Positions 1-12,500 of a stretch of 64,000 bases of DNA are shown in pieces; positions within the stretch are counted from its first letter, which is position 1, and every line of letters starts with the position of its first letter. Below the pieces are notes generated by a model that worked only from the letters and a program-made list of their open reading frames with translations, had not been told where the DNA came from and searched no databases. Position numbers and translations under genes: made by a program. The DNA comes from Megaleporinus macrocephalus (taxonomy: Eukaryota > Chordata > Actinopteri > Characiformes > Anostomidae): contig CM038716.1 of NCBI GenBank assembly GCA_021613375.1, forward strand, positions 13,265,274 through 13,329,273, read 5' to 3'.

Positions 1-119
1 GAGTTTCTCGAGGAATCGTTTCAGCCCTAGTGTACTCACAGTTCATACACTATAAACAACCAACTAGATGGGGCCTAGTTTCCTACAGCACCACTCTGAG
101 GCAGACCAGTTAAACACAG

Positions 120-620
120 AGAAGACAATGACCTGTGCCTGAATTTCCATTTACGTTTACTGTCCCCTATGGGACGGTGTGAGTCAGGGCTATTCGCGGG
201 GACCCCCGTAGAATTTTGATGTTTGAAAACATTCAAGAGGTCCAAGAGTGAAGCTCTCTCCCACAGAGATGACATCATCATGTAACACAGTCCTTAGCAG
301 GAAACTTGGCCCTTCCTCAAACATCACAGAGAGCTAAACTAGTAGAAAACTGACCAACGTCCAGCTCGCGAAAGTAGACCCACCAACTTGTTCTGCTGGA
401 CTTTCAGGATCGGACTCTGGTTCTAACTGACGTAGCTGAACTAAAACCACTGTAAGAACAACCACAGCTGAAGCAGGATGGCGCTCTGGTGGCTGACCAA
501 TCAGAACAGAGCTGGCGAGCTGACCAATCAGAACACACTGGGCTCTAGCAGTAGACACAGGAGCTCTAACAGAGGGTGCATACAGTCTGTTCTAGTAGAA
601 CCATTAAATAATATTATAAA
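120..620. repeat. Dispersed repeat, copy A
   Basis: This stretch matches 11480-12010 in the same order: a GATGACATCATC/GATGATGTCATC motif followed by an AACACAGTCCT string, then a CTTTCAGGATCGGACTCTGG block, an ACCACTGTAAGAACA block, and a tail with a CAATCAGA(A/G) motif and CTCTAACA. The two copies are clearly diverged. The match shows an interspersed repeat, probably a non-autonomous element, but I see no terminal repeats or target duplication that would name its class. Short open frames inside it are not supported as genes. Confidence 0.6.
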
Positions 621-719
621 CAGGAACAGTCAGAGTAATAGGTTCCCCTTAGGTTCCAAAGCGTTTGTGTTTGAAAGATTGAAGAAGCACTGAAAGCTAA
701 ATAAAATAATTATGTTTTG

Positions 720-1240
720 ATGTAATTGATAAATCAGGGAGTGGTCCCAGCCCTACTTCTGTACACTGGCTTTGCATACAGATCTATATTTCCTCCTCTG
801 TGTATTTTTCCTGCACAGCCCATACAGTTTATGTTGTTTGTCATAATTTCCTGACATGAAAAGTATTTCAATAATGCATGCGGTTTAAAAAATTCATTAA
901 TGCAAATCATTCTACAAGAAACTGAATTAATTAGCACAGTGATTATCCTCGCATTAACAAGCGACACCTCGAATGCCTCTGTGAAGCTTCTCTCTCATCA
1001 GTATTCGCCAGAGAGAGAGTGTCGGGGTGGGGGCGGTGGGCGGGGGGCGGGGGGTTGTATTGTTCTGTCAGACTCTTTCCTGCTGTCGATCCCAACAGAC
1101 TGGCTCTCATCCCTGTCGTTTGGAATGACCGTTGGGAAACTACCGGAATTCCAATGTGCACCTTTATTTGCACTTAAAAATCAAAGACGTGTGTTATTAA
1201 TATTTGTGAATGACAAACCTGCATAGTGTTCGGCCCCCGA
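720..1240. other. Non-repetitive spacer with octamer site and G-rich tract
   Basis: No gene is supported. The stretch looks single-copy within the window. It contains a POU octamer-type word ATGCAAAT at about 900-907 and several ATTA/TAAT homeodomain-type words nearby, then a G-rich tract described separately. The 108-codon frame at 900-1226 runs straight through the G-tract, has no recognisable domain and overlaps another frame on the opposite strand, so I do not call it a gene. Confidence 0.4.
1024..1055 (+). other. Candidate G-quadruplex tract
   Basis: There are at least five runs of three or more G separated by one to three bases within 32 bp (GGGG, GGGGG, GGG, GGGGGG, GGGGGG). This satisfies the usual G3+N1-7 pattern on the plus strand. 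It lies 0.2 kb before the first minisatellite. A role is not shown; the pattern alone is seen. Confidence 0.55.
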
Positions 1241-1261
1241 GTCCCTTCTCAGCACCACAGT

Positions 1262-4200
1262 ATATATCAACACATAGATCACTACCAGTCAACACAGAAC
1301 ACTACCAGTCAAACGTTTTAGATACACTACCAGTCAACAAATAGAACACTACCAGTCAAACGTTTTAGATACACTACCAGTCAAACGTTTTAGATACACT
1401 ACCAGTCAACAAATAGAACACTACCAGTCAAACGTTTTAGATACACTACCAGTCAAACGTTTTAGTACACTACCAGTCAAACGTTTTAGATACACTACCA
1501 GTCAAACGTTTTAGATACACTACCAGACAAACGTTTTAGATACACTACCAGTCAACACATGGAACACTACCAGTCAAACATTTTAGATACACTACCAGCC
1601 AAATGTTTTAGATACACTACCAGTCAAACCTTTTAGATACACTACCAGTCAAACGTTTCAGATACACTACCAGTCAAACGTTTTAGATACACTACCAGAC
1701 AAACGTTTTGATACACTACCAGTCAAACGTTTTAGATACACTACCAGACAAACGTTTTGATACACTACCAGTCAAACATTTTAGATACACTACCAGTCAA
1801 ACGTTTCAGATACACTACCAGTCAAACGTTTCAGATACACTACCAGTCAAACGTTTTAGATACACTACCAGACAAACGTTTTGATACACTACCAGTCAAA
1901 CGTTTTAGTACACTACCAGCCAAATGTTTTAGATACACTACCAGTCAAACCTTTTAGATACACTACCAGTCAAACGTTTCAGATGCACTACCAGTCAAAC
2001 GTTTTAGATACACTACCAGACAAACGTTTTTGATACACTACCAGTCAAACGTTTTAGATACACTACCAGTCAAACGTTTTAGTACACTACCAGACAAACG
2101 TTTTAGATACACTACCAGTCAAACGTTTTAGATACACTACCAGCCAAACGTTTTAGATACACTACCAGTCAAACGTTTTAGATACACTACCAGTCAAACG
2201 TTTTAGATACACTACCAGACAAACGTTTTAGATACACTACCAGTCAAACGTTTTAGATACACTACCAGTCAAACGTTTTAGATACACTACCAGTCAACAC
2301 ATAGAACACTACCAGTCAAATATTTTAGATACACTACCAGTCAAACGTTTTAGATACACTACCAGTCAAACGTTTTAGTACACTACCAGTCAAACGTTTT
2401 AGTACACTACCAGTCAAACGTTTTAGATACACTACCAGTCAAACGTTTTAGTACACTACCAGTCAAACGTTTTAGTACACTACCAGCCAAACGTTTTAGA
2501 TACACTACCAATCAAACGTTTTAGATACACTACCAGACAAACGTTTTAGATACACTACCAGACAAATGTTTTAGTACACTACCAGACAAACGTTTTAGAT
2601 ACACTACCAGACAAACGTTTTAGATACACTACCAGTCAAACGTTTTAGATACACTACCAGACAAACGTTTTGATACACTACCAGACAAACGTTTTAGATA
2701 CACTACCAGTCAAACGTTTTAGTACACTACCAGTCAAACGTTTTAGATACACTACCAGTCAAACGTTTTAGTACACTACCAGTCAAACGTTTTAGTACAC
2801 TACCAGTCAAACGTTTTAGATCACTACCAGTCAAACGTTTTAGATATACTACCAGCCAAACGTTTTAGATACACTACCAGACAAACGTTTTAGATACACT
2901 ACCAGACAAACGTTTTAGATACACTACCAGACAAACGTTTTAGTACACTACCAGACAAACGTTTTAGATACACTACCAGACAAACGTTTTAGATACACTA
3001 CCAGTCAACCGTTTTAGATACACTACCAGTCAAACGTTTTAGATACACCACCAGTCAAACGTTTTAGATACACTACCAGTCAAACGTTTTAGTACACTAC
3101 CAGCCAAACGTTTTAGATACACTACCAGTCAAACGTTTTAGTACACTACCAGACAAACGTTTTAGTACACTACCAGACAAACGTTTTAGATACACTACCA
3201 GTCAAACGTTTTAGATACACTACCAGTCAAACGTTTTAGATACACTACCAGTCAACACATAGAACACTACCAGTCAAACGTTTTAGATACACTACCAGTC
3301 AAACGTTTTAGTACACTACCAGTCAAACGTTTTAGATACACTACCAGTCAAACGTTTTAGATACACTACCAGACAAACATTTTAGATACACTACCAGACA
3401 AACGTTTTAGATACACTACCAGTCAACACATGGAACACTACCAGTCAAACATTTTAGATACACTACCAGCCAAATGTTTTAGATACACTACCAGTCAAAC
3501 CTTTTAGATACACTACCAGTCAAACGTTTCAGATACACTACCAGTCAAACGTTTTAGATACACTACCAGACAAACGTTTCAGATACACTACCAGTCAAAC
3601 GTTTTAGATACACTACCAGACAAACGTTTTGATACACTACCAGTCAAACGTTTTAGATACACTACCAGTCAAACGTTTTAGTACACTACCAGACAAACGT
3701 TTTAGATACACTACCAGTCAAACGTTTTAGATACACTACCAGTCAAACGTTTTAGATACACTACCAGTCAAACGTTTTAGATACACTACCAGTCAACACA
3801 TAGAACACTACCAGTCAAATGTTTTAGATACACTACCAGTCAAACGTTTTAGATACACTACCAGTCAAACGTTTTAGTACACTACCAGTCAAACGTTTTA
3901 GTACACTACCAGTCAAACGTTTTAGATACACTACCAGTCCAACGTTTTAGTACACTACCAGTCAAACGTTTTAGTACACTACCAGCCAAACGTTTTAGAT
4001 ACACTACCAATCAAACGTTTTAGATACACTACCAGACAAACGTTTTAGATACACTACCAGACAAACGTTTTAGTACACTACCAGACAAACGTTTTAGATA
4101 CACTACCAGACAAACGTTTTAGATACACTACCAGTCAACCGTTTTAGATACACTACCAGTCAAACGTTTTAGATACACTACCAGCCAAACGTTTTAGATA

Positions 4201-5192
4201 CACTACCAGTCAAACGTTTTAGATACACTACCAGTCAAACGTTTTAGATACACTACCAGACAAACGTTTTAGATACACTACCAGTCAAACGTTTTAGTAC
4301 ACTACCTGTCAAAGGTTTTAGTACACTACCAGTCAAACGTTTTAGATACACTACCAGTCAAACGTTTTAGTACACTACCAGTCAAACGTTTTAGATACAC
4401 TACCAGACAAACGTTTTAGATCACTACCAGACAAACGTTTTAGATATACTACCAGCCAAACGTTTTAGATACACTACCAATCAAACGTTTTAGATACACT
4501 ACCAGACAAACGTTTTAGATACACTATCAGACAAACGTTTTAGTACACTACCAGACAAACGTTTTAGTACACTACCAGACAAATGTTTTAGATACACTAC
4601 CAGACAAACGTTTTAGATACACTACCAGACAAACGTTTTAGATACACTACCAGTCAACCGTTTTAGTACACTACCAGTCAAACGTTTTAGATACACCACC
4701 AGTCAAACGTTTTAGATACACTACCAGTCAAACGTTTTAGTACACTACCAGCCAAACGTTTTAGATACACTACCAGTCAAACGTTTTAGTACACTACCAG
4801 CCAAACGTTTTAGTACACTACCAGCCAAACGTTTTAGTACACTACCAGACAAACGTTTTAGATACACTACCAGTCAAACGTTTTAGTACACTACCAGACA
4901 AACGTTTTAGTACACTACCAGTCAAACGTTTTAGATACACTACTAGACAAACGTTTTAGATACACTACCAACCAAACGTTTTAGTACACTACCAGTCAAA
5001 CGTTTTACTACACTACCAGTCAAACGTTTTAGTACACTACCAGTCAAACGTTTTACTACACTACCAGTCAAAAGTTTTAGATACACTACCAGTCAAACGT
5101 TTTAGTACACTACCAGACAAACGTTTTAGTACACTACCAGACTAACCTTTTAGTACACTACCAGACAAACGTTTTAGTAAACTACCAGTCTC
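1262..5192. repeat. 24/25-bp minisatellite, array 1 (about 155-160 units)
   Basis: The array has the core ACTACCAGTCAAACG followed by TTTTAG and a joint that is either GATACAC (25-bp unit) or GTACAC (24-bp unit). The base after CCAG varies between T, A and C, giving three main monomer types. A rarer variant, CAACACAT followed by (A/G)GAACAC, marks positions 1551, 2293, 3249, 3422 and 3792. Some units carry TTTCAG, ACCTTTT or CCAATC. The marker variants recur in blocks, so the array grew by duplicating multi-unit segments as well as single units. The same monomer forms a second array at 50890-53165. Short plus-strand open frames here are artefacts of the repeat. Confidence 0.97.
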
Positions 5193-5957
5193 TCTAAATC
5201 ATGTGTAAGTATTTGATTTATGTATTGATAATTAAGAATGAATAAGTTCTGTTTTAATTTTGGTCCCCCAGATAAGTTCCTAAAGGTCTGATATTTCTTC
5301 ATAAACTCTCCAGATCTCGTGCATTTCTATATTAATAATTAAGAATGTAATTAAGAAAGTTCTACTTTAGTTGTGTTTCTGTAGATTCATTAAAGACAAC
5401 CTTTCTAAATCATTTAATCGTTTGCAGATTTATCTTATCTAATTTGTGAACATCTGTAAGCTCCTACTTCAGTCTCTCTGAACATATGACTGCAGTTGCA
5501 CGGCAGGTTTCTGTGGATATGAAGCTGAAATAGCTTTTTTCTCCACAGTGATAAGAGGAATGGGGAAAACTCGCCTGTGGGAACCGTAATGGAATATCCA
5601 GCACGGCGGGAATTGTAATGGGAGGACCAATATTTGTTTTCTGCAACAGCTATGAGGTCAATTCCTTCCGTATGCTTAATCCGCCATTCTTTTGTTGACA
5701 GAAGACTAAAATAAGATACGAGAATGAGATCAGTCCATCACGCCTCAGCATCCGCTGCTATCAAGCTGCTTAGCAATCAGTCTTCACCTTGAAGGTTCAG
5801 TTCTTCAGTCAGCGTGTCCTGTACCTGTATTTTGAGTGTTTTCTCTCAGATGTGCTGGAGGGAACCAGTAGTCAGGCAGACTGATAGCAATCCTAGGTTT
5901 GGGTGGGTACATTATTGAGTACTCTGGGTGTGGAATGGAAACATTGTTGAATAATGC
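5193..5957. other. AT-rich repeat remnant, then single-copy spacer
   Basis: Bases 5200-5460 share phrases such as ATTGATAATTAAGAATGAAT, AAGTTCTACTTTAGTT and an ATTCATTAA(A)GA string with the tandem repeat at 25835-26700, so they are probably an old fragment of that family. From 5460 to 5880 the sequence is not repeated in the window and shows no gene. From about 5900 it grades into degenerate units of the next array. Confidence 0.45.
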
Positions 5958-7452
5958 AGGTATAGGGTGAGTATGATGTTGGGTAATGTGGGTATGGGGT
6001 GAGTATGGTGTTGAGTAATGTCTGGATGGAGTGGGTACGGTGTTTGGTTATGCAGGTATGGGGTGAGTATGGTGTTGAGTAATGTCTAGATGGAGTGGGT
6101 CTGGTGTTTGGTTATGCAGGTATGGGGTGAGTATGGTGTTGAGTAATGTCTGGATGGAGTGGGTCTGGTGTTTGGTTATGCAGGTATGGGGTGAGTATGG
6201 TGTTGAGTAATGTCTGGATGGAGTGGGTATGGTGTTTGGTTATGCAGGTATGGGGTGAGTATGGTGTTGAGTAATGTCTAGATGGAGTGGGTCTGGTGTT
6301 TGGTTATGCAGGTATGGGGTGAGTATGGTGTTGAGTAATGTCTAGATGGAGCGGATCTGGTGTTTGGTTATGCAGGTATGGGGTGAGTATGGTGTTGAGT
6401 AAAGTCTAGATGGAGTGGGTCTGGTGTTTGGTTATGCAGGTATGGGGTGAGTATGGTGTTGAGTAATGTCTAGATGGAGCGGATCTGGTGTTTGGTTATG
6501 CAGGTATGGGGTGAGTATGGTGTTGAGTAAAGTCTAGATGGAGTGGGTGCGGTGTTTGGTTATGCAGGTATGGGGTGAGTATGGTGTTGAGTAATGTCTA
6601 GATGGAGCGGATCTGGTGTTTGGTTATGCAGGTATGGGGTGAGTATGGTGTTGAGTAATGTCTGGATGGAGTGGGTCTGGTGTTTGGTTATGCAGGTATG
6701 GGGTGAGTATGGTGTTGAGTAATGTCTGGATGGAGTGGGTCTGGTGTTTGGTTATGCAGGTATGGGGTGAGTATGGTGTTGAGTAATGTCTGGATGGAGT
6801 GGGTCTGGTGTTTGGTTATGCAGGTATGGGGTGAGTATGGTGTTGAGTAATGTCTGGATGGAGTGCGTCTGGTGTTTGGTTATGCAGGTATGGGGTGAGT
6901 ATGGTGTTGAGTAATGTCTGGATGGAGTGGGTATGGTGTTTGGTTATGCAGGTATGGGGTGAGTATGGTGTTGAGTAATGTCTGGATGGAGTGGGTCTGG
7001 TGGTTGGTTATGCAGGTATGGGGTGAGTATGGTGTTGAGTAATGTCTGGATGGAGTGGGTATGGTGTTTGGTTATGCAGGTATGGGGTGAGTATGGTGTT
7101 GAGTAATGTCTGGATGGAGTGTGTCTGGTGTTTGGTTATGCAGGTATGGGGTGAGTATGGTGTTGAGTAATGTCTGGATGGAGTGGGTCTGGTGTTTGGT
7201 TATGCAGGTATGGGGTGAGTATGGTGTTGAGTAATGTCTGGATGGAGTGGGTCTGGTGTTTGGTTATGCAGGTATGGGGTGAGTATGGTGTTGAGTAATG
7301 TCTGGATGGAGTGGGTCTGGTGTTTGGTTATGCAGGTATGGGGTGAGTATGGTGTTGAGTAATGTCTGGATGGAGTGGGTCTGGTGTTTGGTTATGCAGG
7401 TATGGGGTGAGTATGGTGTTGAGTAATGTCTGGATGGAGTGGGTATGGTGTC
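5958..7452. repeat. 64-bp minisatellite (about 23 units)
   Basis: The motif GAGTATGGTGTTGAGTAATG recurs every 64 bp from 6001 to about 7409. Variants sit at a few sites: TCTGGATGG or TCTAGATGG, and GTGGGTCTGG, GTGGGTATGG or GCGGATCTGG. The TCTAGATGGAGCGG variant recurs near 6350, 6478 and 6606, which is every second unit, so a two-unit higher-order repeat is present locally. The array ends when the unit decays near 7450. Confidence 0.96.
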
Positions 7453-8526
7453 GGTGATGGTTGCAGTGGATTCAGAATCACATCCCTGTGATGTAGGGCT
7501 TCTACAGTAACACTGAATATTAAAATGTGTTCACCAGTTTTATACCAACCACAGTATCTGGGATGTGATTTGCATCTCAGGCTGGGACAGAAAGCCGAGC
7601 ACATCTGGCTCTCGGTGTTCTCGTGGAGAGGTTCACTCCTGTTTGCTTTTTTGACAAATCCTCATTTCTTTTTGTAGACTCTGGGGTATCGCTTCACTTT
7701 CAGGTATCAGTTACTGCAGTTCTGTATTTACACAGAGAGACGGAGAGCGAGAGAGAGAGAGAGAGCGAGAGAGATTACACTCAAATGCAGTTTAATCATT
7801 AATGTCTTCTTTCATTTGAAATCACAGAGCCATCCAGCCGGCTTTTTACCCACGACAGTAGAAAATATTCTCCAAAACCGCACGGATATGCGAGCAGCAT
7901 CACAACTAGCACTCTTTTTTTTCCTCCTGGCTGTAAATGAGCTCTTACCCCGGCAGCAGGACAGTGTTAGTGATTTGGAGTGTGATGTTGATTGGCTCTG
8001 AGCTGCAATGGAGTGCCTTTTACACAAAAGCTCCTCTGGGCAGCGTTCTGTAGTTCCGGTTAAACATTTCTGGCAGCGCTTTCTTGTTTTACCGGGTCGT
8101 GCGGAGTCGTGTTTGATTAACTGTGACTGCAGGTCAGCAGATACCAGTCAAACTTAAATAACTCAAACACATCTGAACAGATCTCTCTGTCTACACACAC
8201 GTAACCAGGCGTGGGCACGGATGGACCCAGGTGGAGTTTAAGCCCTCGTCTCGCCGCCCTCGGAATATAGCAGTGCCCTCCTGGCCAGTGTGTGTAGTAG
8301 TTGTGGATTTGTTTGAAAGAGGCTCAGTTCAGCCTCTTCCCAGGAGTATAGAGCTCGTGGGTCAGTGTGGCTCTGTGTTCAGACTGCTGACGCAAGTCTG
8401 ATTTTTGGGATGTCCAGATTGTGTCCAGAATGATTTCTGATTGTCTGGACAGCAAAAAACACGTCATCGCATTTTTGCTAATTAAAGCCAAACTATATTT
8501 GAAGGTGGTTTAAAAACTTTACAATT
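7453..8526. other. Single-copy spacer with a short (GA)n tract
   Basis: No gene is supported. A purine-rich GAGAGA microsatellite lies at about 7740-7775. Open frames at 7812-8027 on both strands overlap each other and have no recognisable motif. The sequence is not repeated elsewhere in the window, which leaves conserved noncoding DNA possible. Confidence 0.4.
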
Positions 8527-10242
8527 TTAATGTAGTGTAACACAATGTAATGCAATGTAGTGTACCACAATGTAATGTAGTGTAACAATGTAATGTAGTG
8601 TAAAAATGTAATGTAGTGTAACACAATGTAATGTAGTGTAACAATGTAATGTAGTGTAACACAATGTAATGTAGTGTAACACAATGTAATGTAGTGTAAC
8701 ACAATGTAATGCAATGTAGTGTAACACAATGTAATGTAGTGTAACAATGTAATGTAGTGTAACACAATGTAATGCAATGTAGTGTAACACAATGTAATGT
8801 AGTGTAACACAATGTAATGCAATGTAGTGTAACAATGTAATGTAGTGTAACACAATGTAATGTAGTGTAACACAATGTAATGCAATGTAGTGTAACAATG
8901 TAATGTAGTGTAACACAATGTAATGTAGTGTAACACAATGTAATGCAATGTAGTGTAACACAATGCAATGTAGTGTAACACAATGTAATGCAATGTAGTG
9001 TAACACAATGTAATGCAATGTAGTGTAACACAATGTAATGTAGTGTAACACAATGTAATGCAATGTAGTGTAACAATGTAATGTAGTGTAACACAATGCA
9101 ATGTAGTGTAACACAATGCAATGTAGTGTAACACAATGTAATGTAGTGTAACAATGTAATGTAGTGTAACACAATGTAATGTAGTGTAGCACAATGTAAT
9201 ACAATGTAGTGTAACACAATGTAATGTAGTGTAACACAATGTAATACAATGTAGTGTAACACAATGTAATACAATGTAGTGTAACACAATGTAATGTAGT
9301 GTAACTATGTAATGTGTAACACAATGTAATACAATGTAGTGTAACACAATGTAATGTAGTGTAACACAATGTAATACAATGTAGTGTAACACAATGTAAT
9401 GTAGTATAACACAATGTAATGCAATGTAGTGTAACAATGTAATGTAGTGTAACACAATGTAATACAATGTAGTGTAACACAATGTAATGTAGTGTAACAC
9501 AATGTAATGCAATGTAGGGTAACACAATGTAATGCAATGTAATGTAGTGTAACACAATGTAATGCAATGTAGTGTAACAATGTAATGTAGTGTAACACAA
9601 TGTAATGCAATGTAGTGTAACAATGTAATGTAGTGTAACACAATGTAATACAATGTAGTGTAACACAATGTAATGTAGTGTAACACAATGCAATGTAGGG
9701 TAACACAATGTAATGCAATGTAGTGTAACACAATGTAATGTAGTGTAACACAATGTAATGCAATGTAGTGTAACACAATGTAATGTAGTGTAACAATGTA
9801 ATGTAGTGTAACACAATGTAATGCAATGTAGTGTAACACAATGCAATGTAGTGTAACAATGTAATGTAGTGTAACACAATGTAATACAATGTAGTGTAAC
9901 AATGTAATGTAATGTAACACAATGTAATACAATGTAGTGTAACACAATGTAATGTAGTGTAACAATGTAATGTAGTGTAACACAATGTAATGCAATGTAG
10001 TGTAACAATGTAATGTAGTGTAACACAATGTAATACAATGTAGTGTAACACAATGTAATGTAGTGTAACACAATGTAATGCAATGTAGGGTAACACAATG
10101 TAATGCAATGTAATGTAGTGTAACACAATGTAATGTAGTGTAACACAATGTAATGCAATGTAGTGTAACACAATGTAATGTATTGTAACACAATGTAATG
10201 CAATGTAGTGTAACACAATGTAATGTAGTGTAACACAATGTA
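8527..10242. repeat. Pentamer-based array of TAATG/TAGTG/TAACA/CAATG words
   Basis: The sequence is built almost wholly from four related pentamers arranged into units of 20 bp (CAATGTAATGTAGTGTAACA), 18 bp (with CA lost) and 25 bp (with TAATG swapped for TAATGCAATG or TAATACAATG). Length changes of 2 bp shift the phase repeatedly, yet no TAA, TAG or TGA forms on the minus strand in any frame over long stretches. This yields a 585-codon minus frame of repeating LHCVTLHYIVLHY-type peptide. That frame is a composition effect and I do not call it a gene. Slightly similar words (GATGTAGCATAATGTAATGC) occur just outside at about 10503-10522. Confidence 0.95.
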
Positions 10243-11475
10243 AGCTGCACAGGTAGAGGCAGTCTCGGACTGAGGCAGTCTCTAGCTCAGTCTTCGTGAA
10301 GAGAGGGAGTAAGGCTTAAACAGCTTGGATCATTGGAGGGGTGTGAAGTGGCTTAGAGTGTGGCTGGCAACTCTATATTTGGCAGCTCTATAACTATAAC
10401 AATAAAATAAAAGAAGACCACCCTGAGACACTAGGATCCCCTCGCTTGATTGTCAATGAACCTCCATGTCCATTGAACATTTTAGCATAGCTAACATAAC
10501 GTGATGTAGCATAATGTAATGCAGAATTTTAGTTAAGTATAGATTGTATAGTAGAGTATAGTATAGTATAGACAATTTCTATTCACCCATTTATCATTTT
10601 AATGGTTTGGTTTTAATAATTATGTCTAGGTCTGACTGTGAAGGTGATGGAAATATTTTTTTCTCTGTGTTTTAATAACATATACAGATTTGCGACTCAT
10701 TCTGAGACTGGCAAGCGCGTCCTTTGACAGCTTTAGTTGAGATTCTTTACGGAGAATATTAAGTTACTGGTCCAGTCATGCTCAGAGAGCGATCATTACC
10801 GCTTAGTTCATCGTCTGCCGTATTAATGAGGCTTCAAAGGCCTTTCCCAGCGCTGTAAGACAAAGCCAGTGATGAAAGATCATCAGGAAGCTCTGCTGTT
10901 GTGGCTGAGTGTTGAAGGACGTTTGGGATTGTTGGATCTCTGAGTTGAGCAGAGCTCTCAGTAATGAGCTTACATCAGTCTGTTGCATCATCTAGCTTTT
11001 TAGCAGTCAGAGCGGCGACTCTACCGCGGGCGGAAACAGACGGAATCGGTGGCAGCGTCAGTGCAAATACCTTGAGGGAGTTGACAGAATGGTTGTGAGC
11101 GCTGGGAGAGAGACAGTGTGACTGCACTGGCACCGCTGAACGTCTGAGAGATTTCCACAAGACACTGAAAACAGACCAAATCATCCATCCTTCACCGCAG
11201 CAATGACTCTTGGTGGCAATAAACGTCTCGGTGGTCTATCAGAGTTGCGCGTAGAACTGCATTGGAGCTTGCTGGTACATCAGTGATGGAACACGAGGCT
11301 CGTTTCAGTTTTATTTGTTTATATTATGAAGGACATATTATGCTTTTCCATGTTTTTCTGTTTCCTTTTAGTGTCTTATTGGTTTTTGTGCATGTAAACA
11401 TTCTGCAAAGTTATAAAACCCAAAGTTAAACACCATCTGGAGACACAGTCTCTCCCAGAAACCACTGCCTGAAAC
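10243..11475. other. Single-copy spacer
   Basis: No gene is supported. A short GTATAGTATAG run lies near 10550-10570. The open frames at 10803-11184 (minus) have no recognisable domain and no splice context. Nothing here is repeated elsewhere in the window apart from the weak resemblance of 10495-10530 to the preceding array. Confidence 0.4.
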
Positions 11476-11479
11476 GCCT

Positions 11480-12010
11480 CGTTGGTATTCCAGTCCTTTT
11501 CTAAGTTACAAGATGATGTCATCTCATAACAGTTCTAATTGCCTGCCTACCGTTATTATGGGCAGAGTGTTCTAAAGACTAAAGCCGTTGCATTTCCAGC
11601 CCTTTCCTCTGTTACAAGATGATGTCATCTCATAACACAGTCCTGGTTACCCACCTGCCAGCAATCTGGGCAGGCCATGTACACAAGAAACAGAGAGCCA
11701 AACCATCCAAAACTGACCCCTCTGAAATGTCCTGCTTCAGTCTAGCTTGCGATAGTGGATCTGTTAAGTTGTTCTACCGGACTTTCAGGATCGGACTCTG
11801 GCTCTAACTGATACAGCAGAACCACTGTAAGAACAGGCACAGCGATGTGGGGTTGGAACTTGAAGTGGTATGAAGCTCTGGCAGTTGGCCAGTCACAATC
11901 AGAGAAAACTGGGCTTATTGGGAGGCGGGGCTTAAGGGTTCTAACACAGCGTTTCAGACAGATGAATACAGACGTACAGCAGGAGTGGTTGGATAGACCC
12001 ATTTTAAGAT
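11480..12010. repeat. Dispersed repeat, copy B
   Basis: Same order of blocks as 120-620. The ACAAGATGATGTCATCTCAT motif appears twice here (about 11508 and 11615), so a piece of about 100 bp is duplicated within this copy. The CTTTCAGGATCGGACTCTGG block lies at about 11780. Ends are not defined. Confidence 0.6.
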
Positions 12011-12059
12011 TTGTCACCCCCTCTGGAGCAAAAATGCATGCTTAAAAAAAAAAAAGATA

Positions 12060-12500
12060 ATATAGGGTGAGTCAAAAGTTTTAGGACACCCTTTTATTTC
12101 AGAAGCGAAAGGGAAAATGATGTATCTGAATATCCCAGCAAGTAACGAGTGAGGGGTCTTATCTTTTACACTATGGCCGGCATCTTGGAAGCTGCAATAT
12201 TGGATCAAGGCCAAGTTTTCCCAATGGGAAGGTGGTTGTGTAGCAGATCAAAGAAGATCATAACTGTCTCAGAAATCGATTGATGTAGTCAGATTTGCTA
12301 GCCCTTAGCACAGATCTGAAGGTCCAGTCCAGCACCAGGGACAGCACACTGAACATGATCTGCTACATGACCACCTTCCCATTGGACAAATTTGCCCTTG
12401 ATCCAATATGGCGGCCCTTTTCGGGACATAGCCCCAGTTCAGGACAAAGATAGTCCCCTCACCCGTTACTTGCTGGGGTATTCCGATATCAAAGTCATCA
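12060..12500. mobile_element. Mariner/Tc1-like non-autonomous element, two inverted arms
   Basis: The left end reads GGGTGAGTCAAAAGTTTTAG followed by GACACCC, which looks like a terminal inverted repeat of the IS630-Tc1-mariner group. The left arm (12060-12260) and right part (12345-12500) are inverted copies: each carries ATTGGATCAAGG or its complement, a block around the ATGGGAAGGTGG/CCACCTTCCCATTGG words, and CAAGTAACG/CGTTACTTG. The same arm recurs in the plus orientation at 22425-22585 and 22796-22975, where it ends in AAAGGGTGTCCTGAGAC. The right terminal repeat here is not preserved. No transposase is visible. Confidence 0.6.

Noticed and set aside
1262..5192. CRISPR-like regular repeat
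   Set aside because: Units abut each other with no unique spacers, and the setting is a vertebrate genome; it is a minisatellite.
8493..10250. 585-codon minus-strand open frame
   Set aside because: It is a pure by-product of a pentamer array; long open stretches occur in all minus frames and the peptide is repetitive with no start context or domain.
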